Assembly (NCBI RefSeq): GCF_014190805.1
Contig: NZ_JACHVQ010000002.1
Location: 1-64,000 of the forward strand
Direction: 5' to 3'
DNA: 64,000 nt
Origin: Flexivirga oryzae
GTDB taxonomy: Bacteria; Actinomycetota; Actinomycetes; Actinomycetales; Dermatophilaceae
In this document: positions 18,013 through 25,920 of the stretch, piece after piece
Numbering within the stretch: the stretch's first letter is position 1
Layout: the number at the start of each line of letters is the position of its first letter
Program-made: the position numbers and the translations under genes
Notes under the pieces: generated by a model
Database searches by the model: none
What the model saw: the letters and a program-made list of their open reading frames with translations, nothing else
Told to the model about the DNA's origin: nothing

Positions 18013-19296
18013 TCACCACAGCTGCAGCGAGCGTTCGAAGATGCCGGCGAGCGCGGCATCGTCGACCGGGCGCGGGGAGATCGTCAGCAGCCGCTGCTGT
18101 TTGGCGGCGCCCTCGACCAGTGCGTCGATGTCGGCCGGGCCGAAGCCGACGGCCCCGATGCCGTTCGGTATGCCGATGTCGCGCATCAGCCGGATCAGCA
18201 CCGAGGGAAGGAAGTCCGCGGCGTCGTCCGGCTGCGCGGCACCGGGCTCGAGCAGTTGTGCCGCCCGGAGGTGACGCTCGGGGGCCGCCGGGAAGGTGTA
18301 GCGGAACGCCTCCGGCGCGGTGAGCGCCACCGACATACCGTGCGGAACCATCGGCTCGTCGGCCGGGTAGTCCTTCGGGTGGAAGTCGCGGACCTGGCCG
18401 GCGATCGGGTAGGCGTTCGCGTGCGGGATGTGCACTCCGGCGTTGCCGAAACCCATCCCGGCGAAGGTGGCGGCCATCGCCATGTCGCCGCGGGCCCGGG
18501 TGTCCGACCCGTCATGCACGGCCTGCCGGAACGACTGCGCCAGCAGGCTCATCGCCTTCTCCGACCACATGTCGGCGATCGGGTTGGCGCCGCAGTAGGG
18601 CACGCGCTGCTCGGGCCGCTTGCGCTCGAAGCTGTCGTATGGCGCTGCCGTGTAGCTCTCCAGCGCGTGACACAGGATGTCCATGCCCGCCGACGCAGTG
18701 ACACCGGCCGGCTGGCTGACCGTCAGGTCCGGGTCGATCACGGCCAGGGTGGGCCGCGGCATGGCGTGGCTGATGCCGGTCTTGACGTGCTGGTCGAGCA
18801 CGTCGAGCACACAGACGGTGGTGCTCTCGCTGCCGGTCCCGGTCGTCGTCGGCACGGCGATCAGCGGTTTGAGCGGCTGCTGCGGCGCCCGGCCCGCACC
18901 GATCGGCGCGTTGATGTAGTCGAGCAGCTCACCGGGGTTCGTGGTCAGCAGGTTGATCGCCTTGGCGGTGTCGATGGCCGACCCGCCGCCGACCGCGACG
19001 AACGCGTCGAAGGGGCCGTGCTGGCGACCGAAATCCACCGCCGCTCGCAGGCTCTCGTCGGTCGGTTCGACGTGGCTGCCGTCATACATCTGCGCCTCGA
19101 TGCCGAACTCGCCCAGCTGCTCAGCCACCCGCTGCGGCGTGCCGGTCGCGGCGACACCGGCGTCGGTGACCACGAGCACCCGGCGCGCACCGGTGCGGCT
19201 CAGGTCGTAGCCGATCTCGGCGGAGGCGCCGGATCCGCACTTCAGTTGCGGAGCGCCGTAGGTGAAGATCGTCTCCGGGTTCGCCGGTCTGCTCAT
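18013..19296 (-). CDS. Iron-containing alcohol dehydrogenase, hydroxyacid-oxoacid transhydrogenase type
   Basis: About 427 residues. The NAD-binding region has VAVGGGSAIDTAK and the loop PTTTGTGSE. The metal ligands are in GMDILCHALESY and in HIPHANAYPIAGQ with PHGMSVALTAP. The blocks ANPIADMWSEKAM and VRDFHPKDYP are characteristic of ADHFE1/HOT-like enzymes, which couple 4-hydroxybutyrate oxidation to 2-oxoglutarate reduction. Start ATG at 19296 has GGGAG 7 bases upstream; an upstream ATG at 19383 would overlap the tRNA. It lies alone, directly downstream of tRNA-Ala in the same direction. Confidence 0.85.
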   Translation of the reverse strand: MSRPANPETIFTYGAPQLKCGSGASAEIGYDLSRTGARRVLVVTDAGVAATGTPQRVAEQLGEFGIEAQMYDGSHVEPTDESLRAAVDFGRQHGPFDAFVAVGGGSAIDTAKAINLLTTNPGELLDYINAPIGAGRAPQQPLKPLIAVPTTTGTGSESTTVCVLDVLDQHVKTGISHAMPRPTLAVIDPDLTVSQPAGVTASAGMDILCHALESYTAAPYDSFERKRPEQRVPYCGANPIADMWSEKAMSLLAQSFRQAVHDGSDTRARGDMAMAATFAGMGFGNAGVHIPHANAYPIAGQVRDFHPKDYPADEPMVPHGMSVALTAPEAFRYTFPAAPERHLRAAQLLEPGAAQPDDAADFLPSVLIRLMRDIGIPNGIGAVGFGPADIDALVEGAAKQQRLLTISPRPVDDAALAGIFERSLQLW

Positions 19297-19336
19297 CGGA
19301 TGCTCCCGCGTCGACTGTGCCTGATAGAACACCGAA

Positions 19337-19360
19337 GGCCCCGTCGTCAGTGACGGGGCC
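19337..19360 (-). terminator. Hairpin downstream of tRNA-Ala
   Basis: GGCCCCGTC and GACGGGGCC form a perfect 9-bp stem with a 6-base loop, 16 bases past the 3' end of the tRNA on the minus strand. It is followed by a moderately T-containing stretch (TTCGGTGTTCT), so it probably terminates the tRNA transcript before the dehydrogenase gene. Confidence 0.65.
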
Positions 19361-19375
19361 CACGGGAACAAACTG

Positions 19376-19448
19376 TGGAGCATAGGGGATTCGAACCCCT
19401 GACCTTCTCATTGCGAACGAGACGCGCTACCAACTGCGCCAATGCCCC
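19376..19448 (-). tRNA. tRNA-Ala (anticodon CGC)
   Basis: A 73-base cloverleaf. Acceptor GGGGCAT pairs with ATGCTCC (one G-T pair), D stem is GCGC/GCGC, the anticodon loop TTCGCAA holds CGC, the variable loop is AGGTC, and the T arm is AGGGG-TTCGAAT-CCCCT. Discriminator A; the CCA end is not encoded. It reads GCG codons. Confidence 0.95.
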
Positions 19449-19530
19449 AGGAAGCGAGAGCAACTTTAACACCCGGAGCCCGATCGGTTAAATCGGCCGC
19501 CTGGTGTCGGCTGCCCTCGCCGCGCGGCGT

Positions 19531-20580
19531 TCAGCCGGCGCGGAAGACGGAGGGCAGGTCGTCCAGGTCCTGGTCGAGCGCGAGCCCATCGAACGGCAGG
19601 TCCTCGTTGGCCACGTGCTCGTAGGACTTCGGGTTGGAGGTGGGCGCCGGCGCCTGCTGCGGGCGTTCCGGGGCGCGCTCCTTCATGGTGTATGTCGGGG
19701 GCGGCACCGCCACGGGCTGCCACGCGTCGGCATTGTCCGCCACCGGGGCCCGGACCGGCGCGGGTTGCGGCTGCGCGGGTGCGGAGGCGGAGGCGCGCAC
19801 GTCGAAGACCTGCTCCTCGGGCGGCTGCGGGGCGACGGCCTGCGCCATCCGGGACGGCGCCGGCATGGTCGCCTTGACCACGGGCAGCGGCGCTGCGGTC
19901 TTGCGCCTGGGCAGTTTCGCGGCGCCACGCAGACCGCGGCCGGGCCCCTGCTGCGGTGCCGGCTGGTCCGCTGCCTTCCGGGACGCCTGCTGCGGAGCGC
20001 GTGCCGCCGGGCGCCGGGCGGCCGCAGCGGCCATCGCGGAGGCGCGGCACCAGTAGAAGACGCCGCCGGAGACCGCCAGCATCAGGATCGGCGACCACCA
20101 CGGCACGGCGCCGAACGGCGCACACACGACGGTGATCAGCAGGATCGCAACGCTCAGCACGAGGGCGATGGCACGCAGTTTCGGCGAGCCCGCGGTGGCG
20201 GCGGACTGCGCGAGGCGGTGCCGCTTGCTCGGACCCTGCGCGTCGGCCGGACGCGTGTCCGGTGCGATCGGTTCTTCGGTGACGGGGGGCTGGATTTCTC
20301 CGGTCATGACGGTCCCTGCTCGCAGTGACGGGCGCGGCACGCTGTCGCGGGCCTGCGGTGCCGACGGTCGGCCGGCCTCGGATGTGTCGGCGGTCTGCTC
20401 GGCCATGCCCTCGATCTCGATCGGGTGCTCACGACGTTCGAGCACCCGCATCGCATCGCTGAACTGGTCGACGGATCGAGCCGTGGCCAAGGCCTCGCGG
20501 CGACGGATCCAGTGCTGCAACAGATAGGCAGCCCAGATGACGACAATGGCCAGGAAGATCAGGCTGCTCGGCTGCTGCAC
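19531..20580 (-). CDS. sepX: SepX/GlpR-like membrane division protein
   Basis: 349 residues. The N-terminal span (SSLIFLAIVVIWAAYLLQHW) is followed by RRREALATARSVDQFSDAMRVLERR, the signature of actinobacterial SepX (Streptomyces) and of GlpR, the membrane receptor of Glp in Corynebacterium. Two further spans lie at about residues 140-185, and the rest is a long Pro/Ala/Gln-rich disordered tail ending LALDQDLDDLPSVF. The GTG at 20580 is chosen because it directly opens the membrane span. Its known partner Glp is the MoeA-like protein, encoded 3 kb away here. Identification is from memory of the family pattern. Confidence 0.8.
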   Translation of the reverse strand: MQQPSSLIFLAIVVIWAAYLLQHWIRRREALATARSVDQFSDAMRVLERREHPIEIEGMAEQTADTSEAGRPSAPQARDSVPRPSLRAGTVMTGEIQPPVTEEPIAPDTRPADAQGPSKRHRLAQSAATAGSPKLRAIALVLSVAILLITVVCAPFGAVPWWSPILMLAVSGGVFYWCRASAMAAAAARRPAARAPQQASRKAADQPAPQQGPGRGLRGAAKLPRRKTAAPLPVVKATMPAPSRMAQAVAPQPPEEQVFDVRASASAPAQPQPAPVRAPVADNADAWQPVAVPPPTYTMKERAPERPQQAPAPTSNPKSYEHVANEDLPFDGLALDQDLDDLPSVFRAG

Positions 20581-20768
20581 GGGACAGACGTTAGAGCCAA
20601 AACCGTTGCAATCCGTGGACGTCCGCGGTGTGTCGCTGCTTGCACAGCAACGCCTCATATGCCAGGTGGGTGATGGTCAGGCGAGTTCCGTTGTGCGACA
20701 TACACTTTCACAGTTGTCACACCGTTCACCTGATTCCCACGCCCGAGCGTCGCCAGGCGAGCGTTTCA
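20581..20768. other. Intergenic stretch upstream of sepX
   Basis: No gene, RNA or clear repeat is visible here. It should hold the sepX promoter and marks the left boundary of the palindrome-caged DUF559-like gene. Confidence 0.5.
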
Positions 20769-20868
20769 GTATGCCGATCGCGTGGCATACGCCGCGATCG
20801 GCATACTCCACGAGCGACAGGGTGCGTGGGATATGCCGGGCGCGCGGAGTGTGCCGCGATCGGCATAC
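20769..20868. repeat. Left pair of 38-bp palindromes
   Basis: The unit at 20769-20806 has 14-base arms, GTATGCCGATCGCG and its exact complement, around 10 bases. A second, degenerate unit lies at 20831-20868, with a 24-base spacer. The right pair beyond the DUF559-like gene has the same 38-base unit and the same 62-base period. Confidence 0.88.
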
Positions 20869-20940
20869 TCGCGACAACGCGAGACCGGGTTTTCCACAGC
20901 CTCCCTGCAGCGAATCGCCCGGTCCGTCAGGATCGTCCAG

Positions 20941-21906
20941 ATGACAGGTGAGTCCGCAGCCGTCAGGCACCTCGTGGTCGGCCGCCCCAAGAGGTATGGC
21001 GCTGACCGGCGTTCCGTCGCGACCGAGCTCGCGGCGGAACACGGTGGCGTGGTGCATCGCCTCGCGCTGGCCCGGCACGGCATCGACCGTCACGGCATTC
21101 GGACCGAGATCGCAGCAGGGCGGTGGTTCCGGTCGGGGCGTCATACCGTGGCCGTCGGTTCACCCGAGCTGAGCATCGTCGCACGGCGGTGGCGTGCGGT
21201 CTGGGAGACCGGCTCCGGGGCGCGGCTCGACGGAGCCAGCGCGCTGGGTGCGGCCGGCATGACCGGCTTCACCACATCGGTGATCGACGTGTCGTTGCCC
21301 GCCCGAAACCGACATCACCCGGTGGCCGGCGTGCGCCCGCATCGGTTGCATCATCCTGCGCCCGTCGTCGGTGCGGGAATCCCGCGCGTTTCGACCGAGA
21401 TCGGCACGATCCACGCGGCGCAGTGGGCGGTGTCGGACCGCCAGGCGGCGTTGTTGATCTGTTTGCCGGTGCAGCAGCGGCTGACGACTCCGGCGCGGCT
21501 CGGGCTGGCCTGGCGTGGAGTGAACCGATCGGCGCGGCGGTCGTTCCTGGATGCGGTGATCGCCGACGTGACCGACGGTGCACATTCCTTGGGTGAGCTC
21601 GACTTCGCGCGGATGGCGCGTGGGGTCGGTTTGCCTGAGCCGACGCGGCAGGCGGTGCACAAGGGTCCGAAGGGCCGCGTCTATCTCGATGTCCGGTGGG
21701 ACGACGTCAGGCTCGTGGTCGAGATCGACGGCGGTCACCATGCCCTTGCGCTCAACCCCGTCGATGACGCCTTGCGGCAGAACGAGCGGGTGGTCGCAGG
21801 CGAGCGGGTCCTACGGATCCCGGTCATCGGGCTGCGGCTGATGCCGCAGGAGTTCCTGCTGCAGGTCCGCCGGTTGTATGACGCGCTCCACCACGCCCGG
21901 CGCTGA
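20941..21906 (+). CDS. AbiEi-like N-terminal domain plus DUF559 (REase-like) protein
   Basis: 321 residues. The first part has the winged-helix pattern of AbiEi-type antitoxin domains (ELAAEHGGVVHRLALARHGI, then RWFRSGRHTV). The C-terminal part is a DUF559/Vsr-like nuclease fold. Its visible core is YLDVRWDDVRLVVEIDGGHH, then ERVVAGERVLRIP, with the acidic D/E and a basic residue in the usual places. Such proteins are abundant, multi-copy and uncharacterised in Actinobacteria. It sits alone between sepX and rimJ, breaking an otherwise conserved gene cluster, and is framed on both sides by 38-bp palindromes. This suggests insertion as a unit. No AbiEii partner is present. Confidence 0.8.
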   Translation: MTGESAAVRHLVVGRPKRYGADRRSVATELAAEHGGVVHRLALARHGIDRHGIRTEIAAGRWFRSGRHTVAVGSPELSIVARRWRAVWETGSGARLDGASALGAAGMTGFTTSVIDVSLPARNRHHPVAGVRPHRLHHPAPVVGAGIPRVSTEIGTIHAAQWAVSDRQAALLICLPVQQRLTTPARLGLAWRGVNRSARRSFLDAVIADVTDGAHSLGELDFARMARGVGLPEPTRQAVHKGPKGRVYLDVRWDDVRLVVEIDGGHHALALNPVDDALRQNERVVAGERVLRIPVIGLRLMPQEFLLQVRRLYDALHHARR

Positions 21907-21919
21907 CGGCACACCGTGA

Positions 21920-22043
21920 GTATGCCCATCGCGGCGAATACCACGCGGTCGGCATACTCCCCTACTCCGCCGAACTTTCGGGTATGCCGCGCGCGGCGAA
22001 TACCACGCGATCGGCATACTCCTGTACTCCGCCGACCTTTCGG
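21920..22043. repeat. Right pair of 38-bp palindromes with 24-bp tails
   Basis: Units at 21920-21957 and 21982-22019 start with GTATGCC and end with GGCATAC. Each is followed by a similar tail (TACTCCGCCGAACTTTCGG and a close copy), giving a 62-base period identical to the left pair. The array ends about 10 bases before the stop of rimJ. Confidence 0.88.
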
Positions 22044-22053
22044 CGCCATCGGC

Positions 22054-22617
22054 TCAGCCCCCGACGCGGCGACGGAAGCGCTCGACCATGGTCTCGCTCG
22101 GGAGTTCCTCGACGGTCACCGCGAAGGTCAGGTGGTCGTGCCAGGCGCCGTTGATGTGCAGGTACCGCTTCCGCAGCCCCTCTTCGCGCAGCCCCAGCTT
22201 CTCCACGACACGCAGACTCGCGTCGTTGTCCGGCCGGATGTTCACCTCGATCCGGTGCAGCCCGGCGTCACCGAAGGCGTGGTCGATCAGCAGCGCGAGC
22301 GCGAACGGTGTGATCGACCGGCCGGTATACCGCTCCCCGATCCAGTAGCCCGCGGACGCGGACAACAGCGCGCCCCGGGAGATGCCGAACAGGTGCATCT
22401 GGCCGACGAGTTCGCCGTCCCGCTCGACCGCGAACGGCAGCAGCCGTCCCTCACGCGCTTCCCGGTCCTGCGCGTGGACCATCTGGGAGTAGCTCATCGA
22501 GGTCGCGGCGCTGGGGCCGGGAGCGGTCGAGTCCCACGGGCGGGTCCACGCCGCGTTGGCGGAGCGCAACTCCAGGAACTCCCTCTTGTCCGCGCGAGCC
22601 CGCAGCCCGCGCAACAC
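22054..22617 (-). CDS. rimJ: RimJ-like GNAT acetyltransferase
   Basis: 187 residues from the GTG at 22617. GNAT features are IVLRGLRARADKREFLELR at the start, the acetyl-CoA pyrophosphate region GYWIGERYTGRSITPFAL, and the C-terminal VVEKLGLREEGLRKRYLHING. It is likely to acetylate a protein N terminus or small substrate. Coding similarity seems to extend upstream (RWWPVAVTGEWRGS). The only way to include it is an ATT codon at 22674 that touches the mogA stop, so the true start is uncertain. It belongs to the mogA-moaC-moeA cluster, as in many Actinobacteria. Confidence 0.85.
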   Translation of the reverse strand: MLRGLRARADKREFLELRSANAAWTRPWDSTAPGPSAATSMSYSQMVHAQDREAREGRLLPFAVERDGELVGQMHLFGISRGALLSASAGYWIGERYTGRSITPFALALLIDHAFGDAGLHRIEVNIRPDNDASLRVVEKLGLREEGLRKRYLHINGAWHDHLTFAVTVEELPSETMVERFRRRVGG

Positions 22618-22669
22618 GATCCGCGAGCCGCGCCACTCGCCGGTGACGGCGACCGGCCACCAGCGCGAG

Positions 22670-23140
22670 CTAATGATCGCCGCCGTCCAGTTGCGACACC
22701 GCGTGTGGCAGCACGGCTTCGAGCAGACCGAGAGCGTCCTTGACCCCGCCGGTCGAGCCGGGGAGGTTGACGATCAGGGCCCGGCCGGCGACACCGGCGA
22801 TGCCACGCGACAGACACGCGGTCGGTATGCCGCCACGCACGCCCTCGGCACGCAACGCCTCGGGGATGCCCGGCACCTCGTGGTCGAGCACCGCCCGGGT
22901 CTCCTCGGGGGTGCGGTCGGTCGGCGAGATGCCCGTCCCGCCGGAGGTGAGCACGACCCGCGCCCCCGCCTGCACCGCCTCGCGCAACGCGTCACCGACC
23001 GGAGGACCGTCCGGCACAACCTTGCGGGTGACGGTGAAACCCCAGTCCTGCAAAGCCTTTTCGAGGAGCTTGCCGGAGCGGTCGTCATACACTCCGGCGG
23101 ACGCGCGGTTGGAGCAGGTGATCACCCAGGCACTACTCAC
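22670..23140 (-). CDS. mogA: MogA/MoaB-type molybdopterin adenylyltransferase
   Basis: 156 residues from the GTG at 23140, which has an AAGGAGA Shine-Dalgarno and overlaps the moaC stop by 8 bases. The MPT-binding signature is VVLTSGGTGISPTDRTPE, followed by PGIPEALR and the C-terminal NLPGSTGGVKDAL. It adenylylates molybdopterin before metal insertion. It is encoded with moaC and a MoeA-family protein. Confidence 0.93.
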   Translation of the reverse strand: MSSAWVITCSNRASAGVYDDRSGKLLEKALQDWGFTVTRKVVPDGPPVGDALREAVQAGARVVLTSGGTGISPTDRTPEETRAVLDHEVPGIPEALRAEGVRGGIPTACLSRGIAGVAGRALIVNLPGSTGGVKDALGLLEAVLPHAVSQLDGGDH

Positions 23141-23618
23141 GCGGGTCTCCTTCGCGCCAGTCGCCGGAGCGACCACCGGCCTTGGCGGTGACGCGGACGT
23201 CCGTGATCCGGGCGTGCTTGTCGACGGCCTTGATCATGTCGATCAGTGCGAGCGCGGCGACGGTCACACAGGTCAGCGCCTCCATCTCGATGCCGGTGCG
23301 GTCGGCGGTGCGCACCTCCGCGACGATGTCGACCCCGTCGTCGGCCACGGTCAGGTCGACGGCGACGGCATGCACCGCGATCGGGTGCGCCAGCGGCACC
23401 AGATCGGGGGTGCGTTTGGCGGCCTGGATCCCGGCGATCCGCGCGACCGCGAGCGCGTCACCCTTGGGCACGGTGTCCGATCGCAGCGCGTCGATCGCGG
23501 TGGCGGACAACAGGACCCGACCCCGCGCCTCGGCGACGCGCGCGGTCACGGCCTTCGCGCTGACGTCGACCATGTGCGCGGTGCCGTCGTTCCTGAGGTG
23601 GGTCAGTTTCTCAGCCAT
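23133..23618 (-). CDS. moaC: Cyclic pyranopterin monophosphate synthase MoaC
   Basis: 161 residues. Typical blocks are LTHLRNDGTAHMVDVSAKAVT at the start, ARIAGIQAAKRTPDLVPLAHP, and TGIEMEALTCVTVAALALIDM with KAVDKHARITDVRVTAKAGG. It converts the 3',8-cyclo-GTP product of MoaA to cyclic pyranopterin monophosphate. No moaA is in the window. It follows moeA/glp by 27 bases and overlaps mogA. Confidence 0.96.
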   Translation of the reverse strand: MAEKLTHLRNDGTAHMVDVSAKAVTARVAEARGRVLLSATAIDALRSDTVPKGDALAVARIAGIQAAKRTPDLVPLAHPIAVHAVAVDLTVADDGVDIVAEVRTADRTGIEMEALTCVTVAALALIDMIKAVDKHARITDVRVTAKAGGRSGDWREGDPRE

Positions 23619-23645
23619 CCGAGATCGCCTGCTCGCGGTGAGCTT

Positions 23646-24860
23646 TCACGCCAGGCCCTCCAGGGGTATGACGCGCAGCGTCTCCCCGACGGCAACCTCT
23701 GTCGTGGCAGCCGGGACGATGGCGAGCGCCTGCGAACCCGCCAGCCCGCCGAGCACATGGGACCCCTGCCCGCCGATGGGACGCACGACCCGGCCGTCCT
23801 CGTCGAACACGACCCGGGCGAACTGCTGCCGACCCGGAGGGGAGGTCCACCGCTCCGCCACCGCCGCCTCGACCGTGGGCACCGCCGGGTCCCGGCCGGC
23901 GAGCACCCGTGCGGCCGGCGCCACGAACAGCAGGAAGGACACCAGCGAGCTCACCGGGTTGCCGGGGAGCGCGAAAACCGGTGTGCCCGCTACCGTCCCG
24001 ATGCCCTGCGGTTTCCCGGGCTGCATGGCGACCTTCACGAACTCGAAGTGGTCGCTGTCCTCGAAGGCCAGCTTCATCGGCTCGAACGCTCCGGCGCTGA
24101 CGCCGCCGCTGGTGACGATCAGGTCCGCGGTCTGGGCGAGTTCGCTGAGTGCCTGCCGGACGGCCTCGGCGGTGTCGCCCGCACGACGCACCTCGGCGAC
24201 CTCGAACCCGCACTCCCGCGCGAGCGCGCCCAGCATCGGCCCGTTGGAGTCGACGACCTGCCCGTGGGCGACCGGCTCGCCCGGTGACACCAGTTCGTCG
24301 CCGGTGCTCACGACCGCGACGCGCGGCCGCGGGAGCACCGCTATCTCGTCGACGCCGACCGACAGGAGCACCGGGACGTGCCGCGGCTGCAACAGCGTTC
24401 CGCCGGCGAGGACCTCGTCGCCCGGCTGCACGTCCTCGCCCTGGCGCCGCACCGCGGTGCCGGCGTCGACGGCCCCGCGGATCTGGACCCGTTCCGTGCC
24501 GCCGTCGGTCAGCTCGACCTGCACGACCGCATCGGCCCCGGTCGGTAACGGCGCACCGGTCATGATCCGCCAGCAGGATCCCGCGGACAGCTCCAACTGT
24601 CGGGTGTCGCCGGCGGGGATGTCGCCGGCCACCGGCATCTCGACCGGTGACTCCTCGGTGGCCCGTTGCACGTCGGCGGCGACGACGGCATACCCGTCCA
24701 TCGCCGAGTTGGTGAAGCCGGGCAGGGCGACCGCGCTGCGCACCGACTCCGCGGTGACCATGCCCAGCAGGTCGGCCACCTCGGCGGTCGGCCGCCGTTG
24801 AGCGGGCAACGGGCCCACCGAGGCGATCACCCGTTGCTGGTATTCGTCGAAGGTCAGCAC
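23646..24860 (-). CDS. moeA: MoeA-family protein (molybdotransferase or division protein Glp)
   Basis: 404 residues. The MoeA N terminus is followed by the MoCF-binding domain with VTSGGVSAGAFEPMKLAF, KPQGIGTVAGTPVFALPGNP and the C-terminal beta domain. In Actinobacteria with several MoeA paralogues, the copy next to galU, rimJ and sepX/glpR is Glp, a gephyrin-like protein that binds FtsZ and the SepX/GlpR membrane receptor. The gene order here (galU-moeA-moaC-mogA-rimJ-sepX) matches that locus. The adjoining moaC and mogA keep a metabolic role possible. Both functions are compatible with the sequence. Confidence 0.92.
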   Translation of the reverse strand: MLTFDEYQQRVIASVGPLPAQRRPTAEVADLLGMVTAESVRSAVALPGFTNSAMDGYAVVAADVQRATEESPVEMPVAGDIPAGDTRQLELSAGSCWRIMTGAPLPTGADAVVQVELTDGGTERVQIRGAVDAGTAVRRQGEDVQPGDEVLAGGTLLQPRHVPVLLSVGVDEIAVLPRPRVAVVSTGDELVSPGEPVAHGQVVDSNGPMLGALARECGFEVAEVRRAGDTAEAVRQALSELAQTADLIVTSGGVSAGAFEPMKLAFEDSDHFEFVKVAMQPGKPQGIGTVAGTPVFALPGNPVSSLVSFLLFVAPAARVLAGRDPAVPTVEAAVAERWTSPPGRQQFARVVFDEDGRVVRPIGGQGSHVLGGLAGSQALAIVPAATTEVAVGETLRVIPLEGLA

Positions 24861-24890
24861 AGGTGCAGCCTAGTGATCGGACGCGACCGC

Positions 24891-25859
24891 TCAGTGCCCG
24901 AGATGGTCACCGTCGGTCTCGTCGGTGCCCGGATGCCGGCCGCGTCCCTCGTCGGTGTCGATCCAGTCGGTCAGCCAGGCGCGGAAGTCCGAGCCGAAGT
25001 CACGGTGCCGCACCGCCAGCCGCACCATCGCCTTGAGGTAGTCGAGCCGGTCACCGGTGTCGTAGCGCCGGCCGCTGAAGACCACGCCGGTCACGCCTCC
25101 GCCCGGCCGGTCCGGGTTCTGCGCCATCTCCAGCAGGGCGTCGGTCAGCTGGATCTCGCCGCCGCGGCCGGGTCCGGTGTGCGCGAGCACATCGAAGATC
25201 TGCGGTGAGAGCACATAGCGACCGATGATCGCCAGATTGCTCGGCGCCTCCCCGATCGCCGGCTTCTCGACGAGGGAGTTGACCCGCACGAGGTCGTCGG
25301 TGGCATCCGGGATCGCCGACACGGCCGCGCAGCCGTAGAGGTGGATCTGGTCCTCCGGCACCTCCATCAACGCGACGACCGACCCGCCATACATGTCCTG
25401 GGTCTGAACCATCCGCTCCAGCAACTGATCCCGCTCGTCGATCAGGTCGTCACCGAGCAGCACCGCGAACGGGCTGTCACCCACGTGCGTCCGCGCGGAC
25501 AGCACGGCGTGGCCCAGACCGAGCGGCTCACCCTGGCGGATGAAATGCACGTTGCCGAGGTTCGCCGACTTGCGCACCCGGCGCAGCCGCAGCTGGTCGT
25601 CCTTGCGCTCCAGCGCCTGCTCGAGCTCCCAGTGCCGGTCGAAATGGTCCTCCAGCGCCGTCTTGTTGCGCCCGGTCACCATGAGGATGTCGTGTATGCC
25701 GGCCCGCTCGGCCTCCTCGACCACGTACTGGATGGCCGGCTTGTCCACCACGGGCAGCATCTCTTTCGGGATCGCCTTGGTGGAGGGCAGGAACCGGGTG
25801 CCGAGACCGGCAGCCGGAATCACAGCCTTGAGGACAGCGGAATTCCCCTGAGTCGTCAT
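24891..25859 (-). CDS. galU: UTP-glucose-1-phosphate uridylyltransferase
   Basis: 322 residues. The nucleotide-binding motif is KAVIPAAGLGTRFLPSTKA, followed by KEMLPVVDKPAIQYVVEEA, FIRQGEPLGLGHAVL and VNSLVEKP. It makes UDP-glucose for cell-envelope polysaccharides and trehalose. The ATG at 25859 is chosen because the conserved domain starts 13 codons later. It is divergent from the formyl-THF cyclo-ligase gene with 61 bases between, so both promoters lie in that gap. Confidence 0.96.
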   Translation of the reverse strand: MTTQGNSAVLKAVIPAAGLGTRFLPSTKAIPKEMLPVVDKPAIQYVVEEAERAGIHDILMVTGRNKTALEDHFDRHWELEQALERKDDQLRLRRVRKSANLGNVHFIRQGEPLGLGHAVLSARTHVGDSPFAVLLGDDLIDERDQLLERMVQTQDMYGGSVVALMEVPEDQIHLYGCAAVSAIPDATDDLVRVNSLVEKPAIGEAPSNLAIIGRYVLSPQIFDVLAHTGPGRGGEIQLTDALLEMAQNPDRPGGGVTGVVFSGRRYDTGDRLDYLKAMVRLAVRHRDFGSDFRAWLTDWIDTDEGRGRHPGTDETDGDHLGH

Positions 25860-25920
25860 GGCGTTCAGGCTAGGGCACCCGGGCTGGGCCTCGCCCCGGT
25901 TACCGGCAAGAATCATCTGT

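Noticed and set aside
20769..22019. CRISPR-like array of 38-base repeats and 24-base spacers
   Set aside because: Only two units per side, the repeats are long palindromes, the right-hand spacers resemble each other, and no cas gene is present.
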